From Litoribrevibacter albus (GTDB lineage: Bacteria; Pseudomonadota; Gammaproteobacteria; Pseudomonadales; Litoribrevibacteraceae), in contig NZ_BSNM01000011.1 in the NCBI RefSeq assembly GCF_030159995.1, forward strand, positions 310,001-374,000: DNA of 64,000 nucleotides, read 5' to 3'. The number at the start of each line of letters is the position of its first letter. The stretch's first letter is position 1. This document shows, in pieces, positions 10,683 through 21,177 of this stretch. Under the pieces are notes generated by a model that was not told the origin of the DNA, did no database searches, and saw only the letters and a program-made list of their open reading frames with translations. The position numbers and the translations under genes are program-made.

Positions 10683-11030
10683 ATGAAAAGATTACAATCT
10701 CTGCTGCAGGAATGGCAGAACCACGCCTCTCAAACACTCGATGACAAAGAATATTCAGTCAAACTTTCCCGGCAGGATGCCGCAAGAATAAATGCATTGG
10801 CAGATCTCTATCCCAAACTCGACTCGGAGGACATCATTCGAGAATTACTGCACATTGCACTAGATGAAGTCGAAGCGTCTTTCCCTTATATCAAAGGGAG
10901 TAAAGTTGTGGCTACGGATGAGGAAGGTGACCCTATTTACGAAGACAGCGGTTTAACACCCCGCTACTTACAACTGACCAGAGAGCACATTAAGCGTCTA
11001 AAGAATGCTGCCAACTGCCCTGAGCAGTAA
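10683..11030 (+). CDS. Conserved small protein with ribbon-helix-helix-like N-terminal half
   Basis: A 115-residue soluble protein. Residues about 23-63 (YSVKLSRQDAARINALADL, then SEDIIRELLHIALDEVEAS) have the strand-helix-helix pattern of ribbon-helix-helix DNA-binding folds. The second half carries the conserved-looking phrase EEGDPIYEDSGLTPRYL. Similar proteins occur in Pseudomonas-type genomes, where I recall the label 'type 1 pili tip component'; nothing in the sequence supports a pilus role, since there is no signal peptide. It is a single gene with no partner on its strand. Function unknown; the DNA-binding reading is inference from pattern only. Confidence 0.6.
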   Translation: MKRLQSLLQEWQNHASQTLDDKEYSVKLSRQDAARINALADLYPKLDSEDIIRELLHIALDEVEASFPYIKGSKVVATDEEGDPIYEDSGLTPRYLQLTREHIKRLKNAANCPEQ

Positions 11031-11168
11031 CCTACCCCCAAGACCTGTATTACCAGGTAGCAGCGGGTCGCAGGTAGTGGGTAGCAACGAATTTTCGTCT
11101 CCCTTCATGATGAGAGCCTTCTGGTCGTGCCATGCCGGAAGATCACTCTCATCTCTTTTCTGTTTCAA

Positions 11169-12008
11169 TCAGCCCGATTTTCTTTCCAACGCTTTTACAT
11201 CGCGCCACAGTTGATCTTTTTCATCCAGAGTTAAGGCAGTGAAATCCTGTTGTCGCTCTTCTGCTAACCTTTCCATAGCTCTAAATCGGCGTTCAAACTT
11301 CAGGTTGGCTTTCATCAAAGCAGATTCAGGATGAACACCGTGATGCCTGGCCAGATTCACGCAACAAAACAGCAAGTCCCCAATCTCTTCTTCAATATGA
11401 TCTGGATCTTGTGCTTCTTCTACTTCCTTCAACTCGGAGATTAACTGCTCTTTTACCCCGCTCAAATCATCCCAATCAAAACCGACCTTAGAGGCTTTCT
11501 TCTGAAGCTTCCAAGCCTTGATCAACCCTGGCAATCCATCAGTGATATTATCGAGTGCACTCGCTGATTGCGCACCGTCTTTAGAGGCTAGGCTACGCTC
11601 CCGGGCTTTAATGGCATCCCATTGCTGATGCAGTGTCTCATCAGATATTGAGGCATTATCCTGACTCTGGCCACGTAAGCGCCCGTCAGGAAACACGTGA
11701 GGATGACGGCGAAGCATTTTAGACACCAAGCCATCAATCACATCATGAAAATCAAACCAACCTTGCTCGTCTGCCAACTTACTGTAAAAAATTGCCTGAA
11801 AGATCAAGTCACCCAATTCTTTCCTGAGTTCCCCCCACTCCTGCTTGGCAATGGCTTCGGCCACTTCATACGCTTCCTCCAACGTATGAGGAACAATAGT
11901 GTCAAAGGTCTGTTTGAGATCCCACGGGCAACCGCCTTCGGGATCGCGCAATCGATCCATCAAATGAATCAAGTCATCAAGGTTGTATTTTTGTTCGGTC
12001 ACAGCCAA
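11169..12008 (-). CDS. mazG: Nucleoside triphosphate pyrophosphohydrolase (MazG)
   Basis: A 279-residue protein with two tandem MazG (all-alpha NTP pyrophosphatase) domains. The first carries PEGGCPWDLKQTFDTI and the metal-binding EEAYEVAEAI with ELGDLIFQAIF. The second carries ELKEVEEAQ and EEIGDLLFCCVNLARHHG. It hydrolyses NTPs to NMP and pyrophosphate, which limits mutagenic nucleotides and in E. coli also lowers ppGpp during starvation. The gene follows relA by 47 bases on the same strand, the same relation as in E. coli and Pseudomonas, so alarmone synthesis and its counterweight are linked. Length is normal. Confidence 0.95.
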   Translation of the reverse strand: MAVTEQKYNLDDLIHLMDRLRDPEGGCPWDLKQTFDTIVPHTLEEAYEVAEAIAKQEWGELRKELGDLIFQAIFYSKLADEQGWFDFHDVIDGLVSKMLRRHPHVFPDGRLRGQSQDNASISDETLHQQWDAIKARERSLASKDGAQSASALDNITDGLPGLIKAWKLQKKASKVGFDWDDLSGVKEQLISELKEVEEAQDPDHIEEEIGDLLFCCVNLARHHGVHPESALMKANLKFERRFRAMERLAEERQQDFTALTLDEKDQLWRDVKALERKSG

Positions 12009-12055
12009 TCCAGTTCTTATGTTCTACGAGCCTTATTATCGATCTAACCATCCAG

Positions 12056-14287
12056 CTAATCACTGTGACGATGAGCATCAATAATGTTTGGTAGCTGATC
12101 AATTTTGGTGATCACTCGACTTAAGTCGGATAGATCACTGATCTCCGCCGTGATAATCATGGTAGCAATGCTTTCACTCTTATCAGATTGTGTATGCATT
12201 GCAGTAAGGTTAATTCCTTCGTTCGCCAGAATTAACGTGATATCACGTAATAAGCCGGGGCGATCATACGCCGTAATCTTAATATCAACCGGATAGGTAT
12301 CCGTAGGCTCATGCCCCCAATCCACAGAAATCATACGTTCATCGTCTGTCTTCTGAAGATACAAGACATTAGGACAATCCTGACGGTGAATACTGACGCC
12401 TTTTCCTCGGGTGATGTAGCCCACAATAGGGTCACCAGGTACAGGCTTACAGCAGGATGCCAAAGTCGACATAAGACTGCCCACCCCAAGCACCTGAATA
12501 TCTTCATTACCTCTTGGTTTAGGTTGAGACAATTCAACCGCTTTCTCTTCCGGCTTCACAGGCTTAAGGAAGGACTGGGCTGCATGTATCACTTGCCCAA
12601 GTCGTAAATCACCAGCACCAATACGAGCAAACAACTCTTCTTCGGAAGGAATGGTCAAAAGACTGGCCAATTTTTCCAGGTCAATCTTCTGTAGAGAAAC
12701 TTTCTTAAGCTCAGGAATCAACAGCTCACGACCATCAATGATGTTCTGTTCTCTTGCCTGCTCTTTAAACCAGTGCTGTACTTTGGCACGAGCCCGACCA
12801 GAGTTCAGATATCCCAAATCCGAGTTCAGCCAGTCACGGCTCGGTTTGGCCTCTTTTGCGGTCAGAATTTCAATCTGTTCCCCAGTCTTCACTTTGTAGT
12901 TCAGAGGAACAATTTTCCCATTCACCTTGGCACCACGGCAGGCATGGCCTACTTCGGTGTGTACTTTGTAGGCAAAATCCAACGGTGTTGACCCCGAAGG
13001 AAGATCCACCACATGGCCATTCGGGGTGAACACATACACCCGGTCTTGGGCGACCCCCAGATCCAGTTCATCCCCAAGCCCGTCCAGAGAGCCCATATCG
13101 TCTTGCCATTCAAGCACCTGACGAAGCCACATAATTTTTTCTTCGTAGGCATCTTTTTTGGACTTGGTATCAGTGCCTTTATATAGCCAATGAGCACAAA
13201 CTCCCAGCTCTGCATCTTCATGCATGTCAAACGTACGAATCTGGATCTCTACCGAACGTCCTGACGGTCCGATTACAGCCGTATGCAATGACTGATAACC
13301 ATTTGGCTTAGGCGAGGCAATGTAATCGTCAAACTCCTGAGGAATGTGCTTCCACAATGAATGCACGACCCCAAGGATGGCATAGCAATCCCGAACTTCT
13401 TTCACCAGAATACGAACGGCTCGAATATCATAGACCTGATCAAACGGAATCTTCTTACGCTGCATCTTCCGCCAGATGCTGTAAATATGTTTCACCCGAC
13501 CGCTGATCTCAGCATCGATGTTCATCCGCTCCAAAGACTGTTGAAGCAATTCGATAACATTTTCTATGTACTTCTGGCGATCCAATCGCTTCTCTTCCAA
13601 CAGTTTGGCAATGCGCTTGTAAGAAAGCGGCTCAAGATAGCGGAAAGATAAATCTTCCAATTCCCACTTGATGTGACCAATGCCTAATCGATGTGCGAGA
13701 GGGGCGTACACATGAAACACTTCCCTCGCCACACGCATCTTACGTTCACGACCGGCATTCTTAACCGCACGAATGGCACACGTCCGTTCTGCCAGCTTGA
13801 TCAGAGCAACTCGTACGTCGTCGATCATTGCCACCAGCATTTTCCGGATGTTATCCATTTGGGTCTGCTGTTGGCCAAGTACAATATTATTGGTAGGGGA
13901 AACCAGCGTTCCAATGGCGGCCATTTGCAAAACACCTTCGATCAGGTTGGCAACCGTCTCACCAAGTTCAGTTCGAACCCGCTCAATGGATAATCGTTCT
14001 TCACGAACAGCACGATAGACAATAGCGGCGACAAGAGTGTCCTGGTCCAATTGCAGGTCAGCCAGAATTTCAGCCATTTCAATGCCGACGTTCATGCAAC
14101 CATAGCCTTCAGGCCAGGTGTTTTCGCCAAATTCGGAGCTAAACTGGGCTACCTCCGCCACATGACAGGCATACCGAATCTGAGCGATGTCTTGGATTTC
14201 AACCTTATCTGACAGCAGTTGCAGCCATTGATCGGCATCGAGATGCCCATCCGTAGTTAGAGGTTGATCTTGTCGAACTGTAACCAT
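12056..14287 (-). CDS. relA: GTP pyrophosphokinase (RelA)
   Basis: Ribosome-associated (p)ppGpp synthetase of the stringent response, 743 residues. Order of domains: an N-terminal degenerate hydrolase domain lacking the HD pair (the region reads IVYRAVREERL where SpoT has ILHDVIED), a synthetase domain with EFDDYIASPKPNGYQSLHT, a TGS domain (VYVFTPNGHVVDLPSGSTPLDFAY), the helical and zinc-finger-like region (ASCCKPVPGD) and a C-terminal ACT domain (DRPGLLRDITLILANEGIN). The missing HD residues and the context mazG-relA-rlmD identify it as RelA, not a bifunctional SpoT/Rel. Confidence 0.96.
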   Translation of the reverse strand: MVTVRQDQPLTTDGHLDADQWLQLLSDKVEIQDIAQIRYACHVAEVAQFSSEFGENTWPEGYGCMNVGIEMAEILADLQLDQDTLVAAIVYRAVREERLSIERVRTELGETVANLIEGVLQMAAIGTLVSPTNNIVLGQQQTQMDNIRKMLVAMIDDVRVALIKLAERTCAIRAVKNAGRERKMRVAREVFHVYAPLAHRLGIGHIKWELEDLSFRYLEPLSYKRIAKLLEEKRLDRQKYIENVIELLQQSLERMNIDAEISGRVKHIYSIWRKMQRKKIPFDQVYDIRAVRILVKEVRDCYAILGVVHSLWKHIPQEFDDYIASPKPNGYQSLHTAVIGPSGRSVEIQIRTFDMHEDAELGVCAHWLYKGTDTKSKKDAYEEKIMWLRQVLEWQDDMGSLDGLGDELDLGVAQDRVYVFTPNGHVVDLPSGSTPLDFAYKVHTEVGHACRGAKVNGKIVPLNYKVKTGEQIEILTAKEAKPSRDWLNSDLGYLNSGRARAKVQHWFKEQAREQNIIDGRELLIPELKKVSLQKIDLEKLASLLTIPSEEELFARIGAGDLRLGQVIHAAQSFLKPVKPEEKAVELSQPKPRGNEDIQVLGVGSLMSTLASCCKPVPGDPIVGYITRGKGVSIHRQDCPNVLYLQKTDDERMISVDWGHEPTDTYPVDIKITAYDRPGLLRDITLILANEGINLTAMHTQSDKSESIATMIITAEISDLSDLSRVITKIDQLPNIIDAHRHSD

Positions 14288-14442
14288 AATCCATTACTTC
14301 CTTAGGGCGCGCGTCTAACTTCCACATGAAGACTTACACCATACGCCTTAATTTTCATGTGTATTTCAGTATCGTGATCTTTCAAAGTTTCGCCAGTCTA
14401 TCAAATCAAACCGAGCAATTCAGGTTCTGAGTCAACAGAACT

Positions 14443-15855
14443 TTATTTTGTAAAAACCGCCAACGTTTCAATATGAGATGTCTGAGGAAACATATCCAAT
14501 AAGGTCAGACTGTCCAATTGATACCCTTGTTGCAAAATCCACTGGCTGTCCCGAGCCAACGACTGTGGGTTGCAAGAGACATAAGCGATGCGTCTTGCTT
14601 TGGTTCGACCTACATGCTGCGAGATCAGTTCCGCACCCGCTCGAGGCGGGTCTAAAATCAGACAATCACACGAATCATCAAGCCATTGCAACGCTGCTTC
14701 ATCGAATAAATCCTGAACTTCCGCGTCGACATTCTCTAACTGATTCAACCTGGCGTTATCCAGTGACTTTTCTACCATTACATCTATCGCTTCAACGGCT
14801 TTTACACGCTTGGCGCGTTTCGCACTGGATAGAGTAAAGTTGCCCAAGCCACTGAACAAATCCAACACCCGATCTGAGGCCTGAATATTCAAGACTTCCA
14901 TCACACGCTGCACCAGGTTGTCATTAACCCCGGCGTTCACCTGCAAGAAATCTTCTGGAGAGTAGGCAAGCTTTACGCCATCTTTCAGGCAAGAGACGGA
15001 TTCCATACCCCGTTTCAGGGTTAAAGGCTCATTCCCCACTCGGAACCAAAGATTCAGCTCATTTGTCTCAGCCCATTGACTGACAATCGACTCAACTGGT
15101 TCAGGCAACCTCTCCAATAGTCGGAAACAGACCGACTGACTGTCTTGATCAGCAACGCACTCAATATGGGCAAATTGACGAAGTACGCTTGTTTTGGTGA
15201 CATCCTGATGGAGCTGCTCTACTAAACCGTATACCGCCTTTAATAAGGCTTTCATTTCGTTAGTAACAATCGCACAGTCAGAGACAGGGACAATTTTCTT
15301 ACTTCGGGCGGCTCGGAACCCTACTTTGAGCACCTGACATGACGCATCGTAATAACAGGCGAGGCGAATTTTCCTACGATATCCATAACCTTGATTCTCG
15401 CTGACAATTGGCTCATGCCAGCTTACCTGTTCCAGGTCGGTTCCGCGAAGCAGCAATTGCTCAACAACGGTTTGCTTATGAGCTATTTGGGATTGATGAC
15501 TCATGTGCTGTAAATCACACCCACCACACTCTTCATAGACAGGACACTGCGGTGTAACCCGTTCAGTGCTGGCCTCCAAAACCTTGATGAGCTTTGCTTC
15601 TACTCGCTTATTGTTCGCTGCGGTAATCTGCGCCTTAACCTTTTCTCCCGGTAATGCATCAGGGATAAAACACGCACGTCCATTAAAGCGAGCTATCCCC
15701 TTTCCGTCATAAGATAACCGATCGACATCGACTTCAATGAATTGAGGGGAGCCACTGGAACTGCCTCCCTGTTTACCTGATGTCTGAATATTGTTAGCGG
15801 GCTTACGATAGCCACCACGACGTTTATTTTTAAAACCGGAAGTAGATTTTGCCAT
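14443..15855 (-). CDS. rlmD: 23S rRNA m5U1939 methyltransferase (RlmD)
   Basis: A 470-residue SAM-dependent RNA uridine-5-methyltransferase. After a basic, glycine-rich N-terminal tail (about 36 residues) comes a TRAM domain (about 37-95). The 4Fe-4S cysteines are C104, C110, C113 and C194, matching the family spacing. The methyltransferase domain has DLFSGLGNFTL, LILDPPRAG and the catalytic cysteine C428 in AYVSCNPQSLARD. It is the RumA/RlmD type by cluster and context, directly between cysM and relA as in Pseudomonas. The extended basic N-terminus may help rRNA binding (inference). Confidence 0.95.
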   Translation of the reverse strand: MAKSTSGFKNKRRGGYRKPANNIQTSGKQGGSSSGSPQFIEVDVDRLSYDGKGIARFNGRACFIPDALPGEKVKAQITAANNKRVEAKLIKVLEASTERVTPQCPVYEECGGCDLQHMSHQSQIAHKQTVVEQLLLRGTDLEQVSWHEPIVSENQGYGYRRKIRLACYYDASCQVLKVGFRAARSKKIVPVSDCAIVTNEMKALLKAVYGLVEQLHQDVTKTSVLRQFAHIECVADQDSQSVCFRLLERLPEPVESIVSQWAETNELNLWFRVGNEPLTLKRGMESVSCLKDGVKLAYSPEDFLQVNAGVNDNLVQRVMEVLNIQASDRVLDLFSGLGNFTLSSAKRAKRVKAVEAIDVMVEKSLDNARLNQLENVDAEVQDLFDEAALQWLDDSCDCLILDPPRAGAELISQHVGRTKARRIAYVSCNPQSLARDSQWILQQGYQLDSLTLLDMFPQTSHIETLAVFTK

Positions 15856-15880
15856 AATGGAAATTCACAGATGAGATAAC

Positions 15881-15905
15881 AAAAAGCCTGATCATTAGAT
15901 CAGGC
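15881..15905 (-). terminator. Rho-independent terminator after cysM
   Basis: Perfect 8-bp stem GCCTGATC (15886-15893) / GATCAGGC (15898-15905) with an ATTA loop and, on the minus strand, a T5 tail. It separates cysM from rlmD. Confidence 0.8.
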
Positions 15906-15944
15906 CATACCTTGGGATTTCTTGAATGATCTAAAGAATAGCAA

Positions 15945-16841
15945 CTAGTCGTTAAAGACACCGGTTGATAAGTATCGATCACCCCGATCACAAATAATGG
16001 CGACAATGGTCGCATTATTGACTCGCTCAGACAATTCCAGCGCAGCCGCAACCGCTCCGCCTGAAGAGACACCACAGAAGATCCCTTCTTTCTTAGCGAG
16101 ATCTTTCATGACTTGCTCCGCCTTCTCTTGAGACATGTCGACCTTTTCATCCACACGAAAATCTTCATAGATGGAAGGTAAATATTCGATCGGCCAACGG
16201 CGAATTCCAGGAATCGCTGCGCCTTCCTGAGGCTGAAGTCCAACAATGCGGATGTCCGGATTCATTTCTTTCAAATAGCGAGACGTCCCCATGATCGTAC
16301 CTGTCGTCCCCATTGAACTGACAAAATGGGTGATCTGACCATTGGTTTGCTGCCAAAGCTCCGGGCCAGTCCCTTTATAGTGGGCTAACGGATTATCTGT
16401 ATTACCAAATTGATTAAGCACGACGCCCTTTTTCTCGTCTTGCATCTGTAATGCAAGATCCCGAGCCGCCTCCATGCCTTCTTCCTTGGTTACGGTAATT
16501 AATTCCGCACCATAGGCCGTCATCGCCAGCTTACGCTCTTCACTCATATTATCCGGCATGATCAAAATCATTCGATAGCCTTTAATCGCCGCCGCCATCG
16601 CTAACGCAATCCCCGTATTACCGCTGGTTGCTTCGATTAAACAATCGCCCGGTTTAATATCACCACGTTCTTCGGCTTGTTGAATCATCGACAATGCAGG
16701 TCGATCTTTCACTGATCCAGCCGGATTGTTGCCTTCCAGTTTCACCAGAACAACGTTACTTGGGTTTGGGTTTAATCGCTGAAGACGAACTAAAGGGGTA
16801 TTACCGACGCATTGTTCAATCGTTGGATAATCCTGGCTCAT
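15945..16841 (-). CDS. cysM: Cysteine synthase B (CysM)
   Basis: A 298-residue PLP enzyme (fold type II) that makes cysteine from O-acetylserine and sulfide or thiosulfate. Visible motifs are NTPLVRL near the N-terminus, the PLP lysine in GSVKDRPAL, the substrate-binding loop TSGNTGIALAMAAAIKG and the phosphate-binding GTTGTIMGTSRYL. The arginine-rich IPGIRRWPIEYLP stretch and short C-terminus are of the CysM rather than CysK type. A terminator follows the stop. It is transcribed divergently from the barA-like kinase, with a 225-base shared upstream region. Confidence 0.94.
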   Translation of the reverse strand: MSQDYPTIEQCVGNTPLVRLQRLNPNPSNVVLVKLEGNNPAGSVKDRPALSMIQQAEERGDIKPGDCLIEATSGNTGIALAMAAAIKGYRMILIMPDNMSEERKLAMTAYGAELITVTKEEGMEAARDLALQMQDEKKGVVLNQFGNTDNPLAHYKGTGPELWQQTNGQITHFVSSMGTTGTIMGTSRYLKEMNPDIRIVGLQPQEGAAIPGIRRWPIEYLPSIYEDFRVDEKVDMSQEKAEQVMKDLAKKEGIFCGVSSGGAVAAALELSERVNNATIVAIICDRGDRYLSTGVFND

Positions 16842-17066
16842 GTACTAATCCTATCTGCCTAGGTAGGGTGATATCACCCGAAACTATCAATTGAGGAGTC
16901 TCTGAAAAGGTCTCATTTAGTTTAAAGTTAATGTTAAACAACATTCATTAAACAGAATGAGTGCGTTAGAGTTATCATTCAGGTCGATATCATACGCTGT
17001 TTTATTACTCACTAATAAGAATATAAAGCACTATTTTTATACAAGATTATTATAAATTTTCAAATT

Positions 17067-20006
17067 ATGAGCATTCCTATGAAAAATTGGGGCATACAAT
17101 CTCGCATCCTGCTTATTACGCTTCTGCCTCTGATCGCGATTTCCTGTGTTCTGGGCGGATACTTCATTAAGGTCAGATTGGATGATCTGGATACGCTGGT
17201 AGAACAGCGTGGCTTAGCCACTATTCGTCAGCTTGCCCCAGCGTGTGAATATGGTCTGGTGAGTAATAATAAAGACGTTCTTCAGAAGGTGGCGAACAGC
17301 ACTCTCAACGAACTGGATGTTCGTTCTGCCCGCATTTACAACCGATTCCAAAATGAGATTGTTCACTCTGGCCCAGACATGAAAATCATTGATGACAGAG
17401 ACGAACTACCTAATGAAATTCAAATCCGCCATTTTCAAGACTCCATTCGACTGATCACGCCTATCTTCGCTCAAAACCTCGCCAGCTATGAAAATCTCGA
17501 CTTATCCGCCATTGGCTTCAAACAAGACGAACTGTTTTCAGAGAAAATCGGTTGGGCCGAATTGGAACTGTCTTTAACCAATACCGAACTCAAGAAATAT
17601 CAGGCTTTGTTAACTTCCTGCCTGCTGTTATTCAGTGGCATTTTAGTGTGTACCATCATTACCATTCGATTCAGCCGGGAAATTACGACCCCGCTGATAA
17701 AACTGACGCAAGCGGTGGAAAGTATTAAGCAAGGCAATCTGGACGTTCGAATCAATTCAGAATCCGGAGGCGAGTTACGTATTCTGGAAAGCGGGATTAA
17801 CTCCATGGCCTCCTCCCTGAAAACAGCATACGACGAAATGCAGCAGAGCATTGATCAGGCCACCGAAGATTACCGACAAACCCTCGAACAAATCGAAATC
17901 CAGAACGTGGAACTAAACCTGACTCGTCGAGAAGCACTTAAAGCGAGCCAGATTAAGTCTGAATTCCTGGCAAACATGAGTCACGAGATCCGAACACCGT
18001 TGAACGGGATTATCGGATTCACCAACCTTATTTTAAAAACCCAGCTTACTGCTCGACAACTGGACTACATCAACACGATTAAGAAGTCCTCCGAAGGCCT
18101 ACTCGCCATTATCAATGACGTTCTGGATTTCTCGAAAATTGAAGCCGGTAAATTGGTGCTCGACAAGACGCCAATGAATCTCAGGGACTTGGTAGAAGAT
18201 GTACTGACCATGATGGCACCTGCCGGTCAGGACAAAGGACTCGAACTTGTATCCTTGGTCTACAGCGATGTACCCGGCGATTTAATCGGTGATCCGTTAC
18301 GCCTTAAACAAATCATCACCAACCTGGTCAACAACGCCATCAAATTTACCAACAAAGGCAGTGTCATTGTTCGCACTATGCTGGAGGAGCAAAAACAGAA
18401 CACCGTCACCTTGAAGATATCGGTCACGGATACTGGAATCGGCATGACAGAAGATCAGCAGCAAGAGCTGTTCAGAGCCTTTACTCAAGCCGACACTTCC
18501 ACCACCCGACAATATGGTGGAACCGGCCTCGGGCTTGTGATCTCGAAAAAACTGGTGGAACACATGGGCGGCGATATCGGCGTTGAAAGTGCTCTCAACC
18601 AAGGGTCAACCTTCTGGTTTACAGTCAAGATTCAAAAAGCCGAAGAGAGTAATACCATATATGAAGTAAATCGTCTTATGGAGAAACGTGCGCTTATTTT
18701 TGATACTCACCCAACAGCACGTTTGGCCCTGTCTCATTGTATTCAGCAGTGGGAAATGGACGCAGATGAAGTCGATGACCTGGACATCCTTGAAGAGCTG
18801 GCCTTCCAGGCAAATGAGAGCCAATCCCCCTTCGACACCATCATTATGGGAGTAGGCCAGGACCAACTTGAAAGTCAGCAAATCATTGAAACCATAAGGC
18901 GACTCCAGGAACACCTGAACCTTCCTATCATTGTGTTAATCAATACCACGGATCAACAAACGGTTCAGCGCTTTCAGTTGCTGAATGTTTCTTGCTTAAC
19001 CAAGCCGATTATTTCAGCGAAATTGCATGAAACACTCATAAATAATTTCTTCTATCCCGCACAACTTCATAAACATAATGTGCATGAACACTTACCTGAG
19101 CATTCAAAAGTACCTCAAAAAGGCATTCATATTCTTGCTGTGGATGACAACGAAGCAAACTTAAAACTGTTAAGAACACTGCTCGAAGATTTAGGCCATA
19201 AGGTTTCCGAAGCCAAAAATGGCGCCGAAGCCGTAGAACAGGTTCAAATTGAAGTGCCGGATCTGGTCTTTATGGACATTCAAATGCCGGTAATGGATGG
19301 CGTTGAAGCAACCAAAACCATTCGAAGTCTCGACGAACGTAAGTACCTACAAATCCCGATCATCGCACTAACCGCCCATGCACTTTCCGGCGAGAAAGAA
19401 GCGCTGATCCAAGCAGGTCTGAACGATTATCTAACAAAACCTGTATCTGAGGATCAGTTATCCGCAACCATTGCCAAGTGGGTAGATAAAGGGGTTGGTG
19501 CTACCTCGCAAGCGACAAATACGCCAATATTACTTGAACCGAATAGACCAAAACTTGAACTACCAGGAACTCAAATCAGCACTCAGCAAGGAATCCGACA
19601 CGAAAACGCTTCTCAGGAAAATCCTACACAAGACAACTCTGAGATGAACGGTAACAGCGTGGATATTGAGGAGTGTTTGAAACTGGCAGCCAACAAGGAA
19701 GATCTCGCCAAAGATATGCTCAGCATGCTGGTTGCGAGCTTTGATCGAGACATTCCTCCTATTACCTCAGCCTTGGCTAATGGATCACGAAATGACTTAT
19801 TGAACAGCGTCCACAAAGTACACGGCGGAACCCGATATACAGGGGTGCCTAAATTGAGGGAAATCTGTCATAACTTTGAAAGTGCAATCAAAGAAGATGC
19901 ACCGAACGTACAAATCGAAGAGTATTATCAAGCATTTCTGGCCGAGGTAGACACCATTAAAGCCTGGGTAAGTGCATCTGACTGGATCGTGACTGATCAA
20001 AAATAA
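17067..20006 (+). CDS. barA: Hybrid sensor histidine kinase BarA/GacS
   Basis: A 979-residue tripartite inner-membrane kinase of the BarA/GacS type, which phosphorylates UvrY/GacA to turn on the Csr/Rsm small RNAs. Order: TM1 (about 13-32), periplasmic sensor region, TM2 (about 178-200), HAMP, coiled coil, HisKA with H306 in [13 protein letters not shown], HATPase (DTGIGM, GGTGLGL), a degenerate receiver (about 535-660), a true receiver with D737 in [12 protein letters not shown], and a C-terminal HPt with H916 in [13 protein letters not shown]. The N-terminus [13 protein letters not shown] is typical of GacS. The location next to cysM-rlmD-relA matches Pseudomonas gacS. No cognate regulator is in the window. 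Confidence 0.94.
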   Translation: MSIPMKNWGIQSRILLITLLPLIAISCVLGGYFIKVRLDDLDTLVEQRGLATIRQLAPACEYGLVSNNKDVLQKVANSTLNELDVRSARIYNRFQNEIVHSGPDMKIIDDRDELPNEIQIRHFQDSIRLITPIFAQNLASYENLDLSAIGFKQDELFSEKIGWAELELSLTNTELKKYQALLTSCLLLFSGILVCTIITIRFSREITTPLIKLTQAVESIKQGNLDVRINSESGGELRILESGINSMASSLKTAYDEMQQSIDQATEDYRQTLEQIEIQNVELNLTRREALKASQIKSEFLANMSHEIRTPLNGIIGFTNLILKTQLTARQLDYINTIKKSSEGLLAIINDVLDFSKIEAGKLVLDKTPMNLRDLVEDVLTMMAPAGQDKGLELVSLVYSDVPGDLIGDPLRLKQIITNLVNNAIKFTNKGSVIVRTMLEEQKQNTVTLKISVTDTGIGMTEDQQQELFRAFTQADTSTTRQYGGTGLGLVISKKLVEHMGGDIGVESALNQGSTFWFTVKIQKAEESNTIYEVNRLMEKRALIFDTHPTARLALSHCIQQWEMDADEVDDLDILEELAFQANESQSPFDTIIMGVGQDQLESQQIIETIRRLQEHLNLPIIVLINTTDQQTVQRFQLLNVSCLTKPIISAKLHETLINNFFYPAQLHKHNVHEHLPEHSKVPQKGIHILAVDDNEANLKLLRTLLEDLGHKVSEAKNGAEAVEQVQIEVPDLVFMDIQMPVMDGVEATKTIRSLDERKYLQIPIIALTAHALSGEKEALIQAGLNDYLTKPVSEDQLSATIAKWVDKGVGATSQATNTPILLEPNRPKLELPGTQISTQQGIRHENASQENPTQDNSEMNGNSVDIEECLKLAANKEDLAKDMLSMLVASFDRDIPPITSALANGSRNDLLNSVHKVHGGTRYTGVPKLREICHNFESAIKEDAPNVQIEEYYQAFLAEVDTIKAWVSASDWIVTDQK

Positions 20007-20028
20007 ACGTTATCAAAAGTAATCAAGA

Positions 20029-20406
20029 TCAGTCTGATTCAAGTACTACAAATGCAATGGCATGAGATTGCTCATCAGAAAGCGAAAGGTGAATAATTGA
20101 CACCCCTTTTTCTTGAGCAATCTCACTGGCACGCCCAGAAAATGTAAGGACGGGTTGCCCGGATGCCAGGTTACTGACTTCCACATCCTTCCAACTGATT
20201 CCCTGAGCGAGCCCGGTACCTAATGCTTTAAGGGCAGCCTCTTTTGCCGCAAACCTGCTTGCCAGAAAGACACTTGGCGTTTTTCGTTGATGATACTGAG
20301 CCAATTCTGGCTCAGTAAGAACACGATCAACAAACTTTGCCTGACGTTTGATAACACGCTCCATTCGAGCAATGTCACAAATATCGGTGCCAATTCCTAC
20401 AATCAT
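20029..20406 (-). CDS. acpS: Holo-[acyl-carrier-protein] synthase (AcpS)
   Basis: A 125-residue enzyme that transfers 4'-phosphopantetheine from CoA to apo-ACP. The metal-binding motifs are [11 protein letters not shown] (D8) and the [13 protein letters not shown] helix with the conserved glutamate. Its start overlaps the pdxJ stop by four bases, so the two are translationally coupled. It is the last gene of the lepA-to-acpS cluster and converges with barA; only 22 bases separate the two stops and I see no strong terminator there. Confidence 0.95.
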   Translation of the reverse strand: MIVGIGTDICDIARMERVIKRQAKFVDRVLTEPELAQYHQRKTPSVFLASRFAAKEAALKALGTGLAQGISWKDVEVSNLASGQPVLTFSGRASEIAQEKGVSIIHLSLSDEQSHAIAFVVLESD

Positions 20407-21137
20407 ACGGCCGCTTCACGCATCAAGCGTTTCATTTCTGTCACGGCCTCAGAAAGGCCACTGAATACTGCACGAGCTATGATCGCGTGACCAATATTTA
20501 ATTCATTAATCCCCGGGATCGCAGCAATAGGCTGTACATTGTGGTAATGCAGGCCATGACCAGCATTAACGATCAAACCTTTATCCAAGCCAAATCTAAC
20601 GGCACTTTCTACTCGTTTAAGCTCAGCTAACTCAACATCATGAGATTCCGCCTCGGCATAGGCACCAGTGTGAAGCTCTACTACCGGAGCACCGCATCGA
20701 ACTGCGGCCTCCAGCTGTGCTGGCTCAGGATCGATGAATAACGAAACTTCAATGCCCGCCTCAGCAAGACGTTTAACAGCACTTGCAACCTGAGCTTCGT
20801 TGCCAACCACATCCAAGCCACCTTCGGTGGTCAGTTCTTCACGTTTCTCAGGCACCAAGCAGCAATGAGCCGGCTTAACTTTCTCTGCAATAGCAACCAT
20901 TTCATCCGTGATTGCCATCTCTAAATTCATTCGAGTCGTCAGAGTCTCTTTCAAGACATAAATGTCACGATCCTGAATGTGTCGACGATCTTCTCTCAAG
21001 TGAACAGTGATGCCATCAGCGCCTGCTTCTTCTGCAATAGCCGCCGCATAGACAGGATCAGGATATTGAGTACCACGAGCTTGGCGTAGGGTTGCTATAT
21101 GATCGATATTGACGCCAAGAAGAATTTTATTGGTCAT
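20403..21137 (-). CDS. pdxJ: Pyridoxine 5'-phosphate synthase (PdxJ)
   Basis: A 244-residue TIM-barrel enzyme that condenses 1-deoxyxylulose-5-phosphate and 3-amino-2-oxopropyl phosphate to pyridoxine 5'-phosphate. Family motifs include [18 protein letters not shown] at the N-terminus (NxDHxAxxRxARG), [17 protein letters not shown], and [12 protein letters not shown] near the C-terminus. Length is standard. It lies between recO and acpS, an order conserved across gammaproteobacteria, and overlaps acpS by four bases. Confidence 0.97.
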   Translation of the reverse strand: MTNKILLGVNIDHIATLRQARGTQYPDPVYAAAIAEEAGADGITVHLREDRRHIQDRDIYVLKETLTTRMNLEMAITDEMVAIAEKVKPAHCCLVPEKREELTTEGGLDVVGNEAQVASAVKRLAEAGIEVSLFIDPEPAQLEAAVRCGAPVVELHTGAYAEAESHDVELAELKRVESAVRFGLDKGLIVNAGHGLHYHNVQPIAAIPGINELNIGHAIIARAVFSGLSEAVTEMKRLMREAAV

Positions 21138-21177
21138 GAATGTCTGCCCTGTTTAAATTGATGTACAAGTCGTAAGT

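Noticed and set aside
11031-11168. ACCTGTATTACCAGGT inverted repeat between the 115-residue gene and mazG as a terminator
   Set aside because: Short stem, no T-tract on either strand; not called.
12056-14287. Bifunctional SpoT/Rel reading of the relA gene
   Set aside because: The HD hydrolase residues are absent and the mazG-relA-rlmD order fits RelA.
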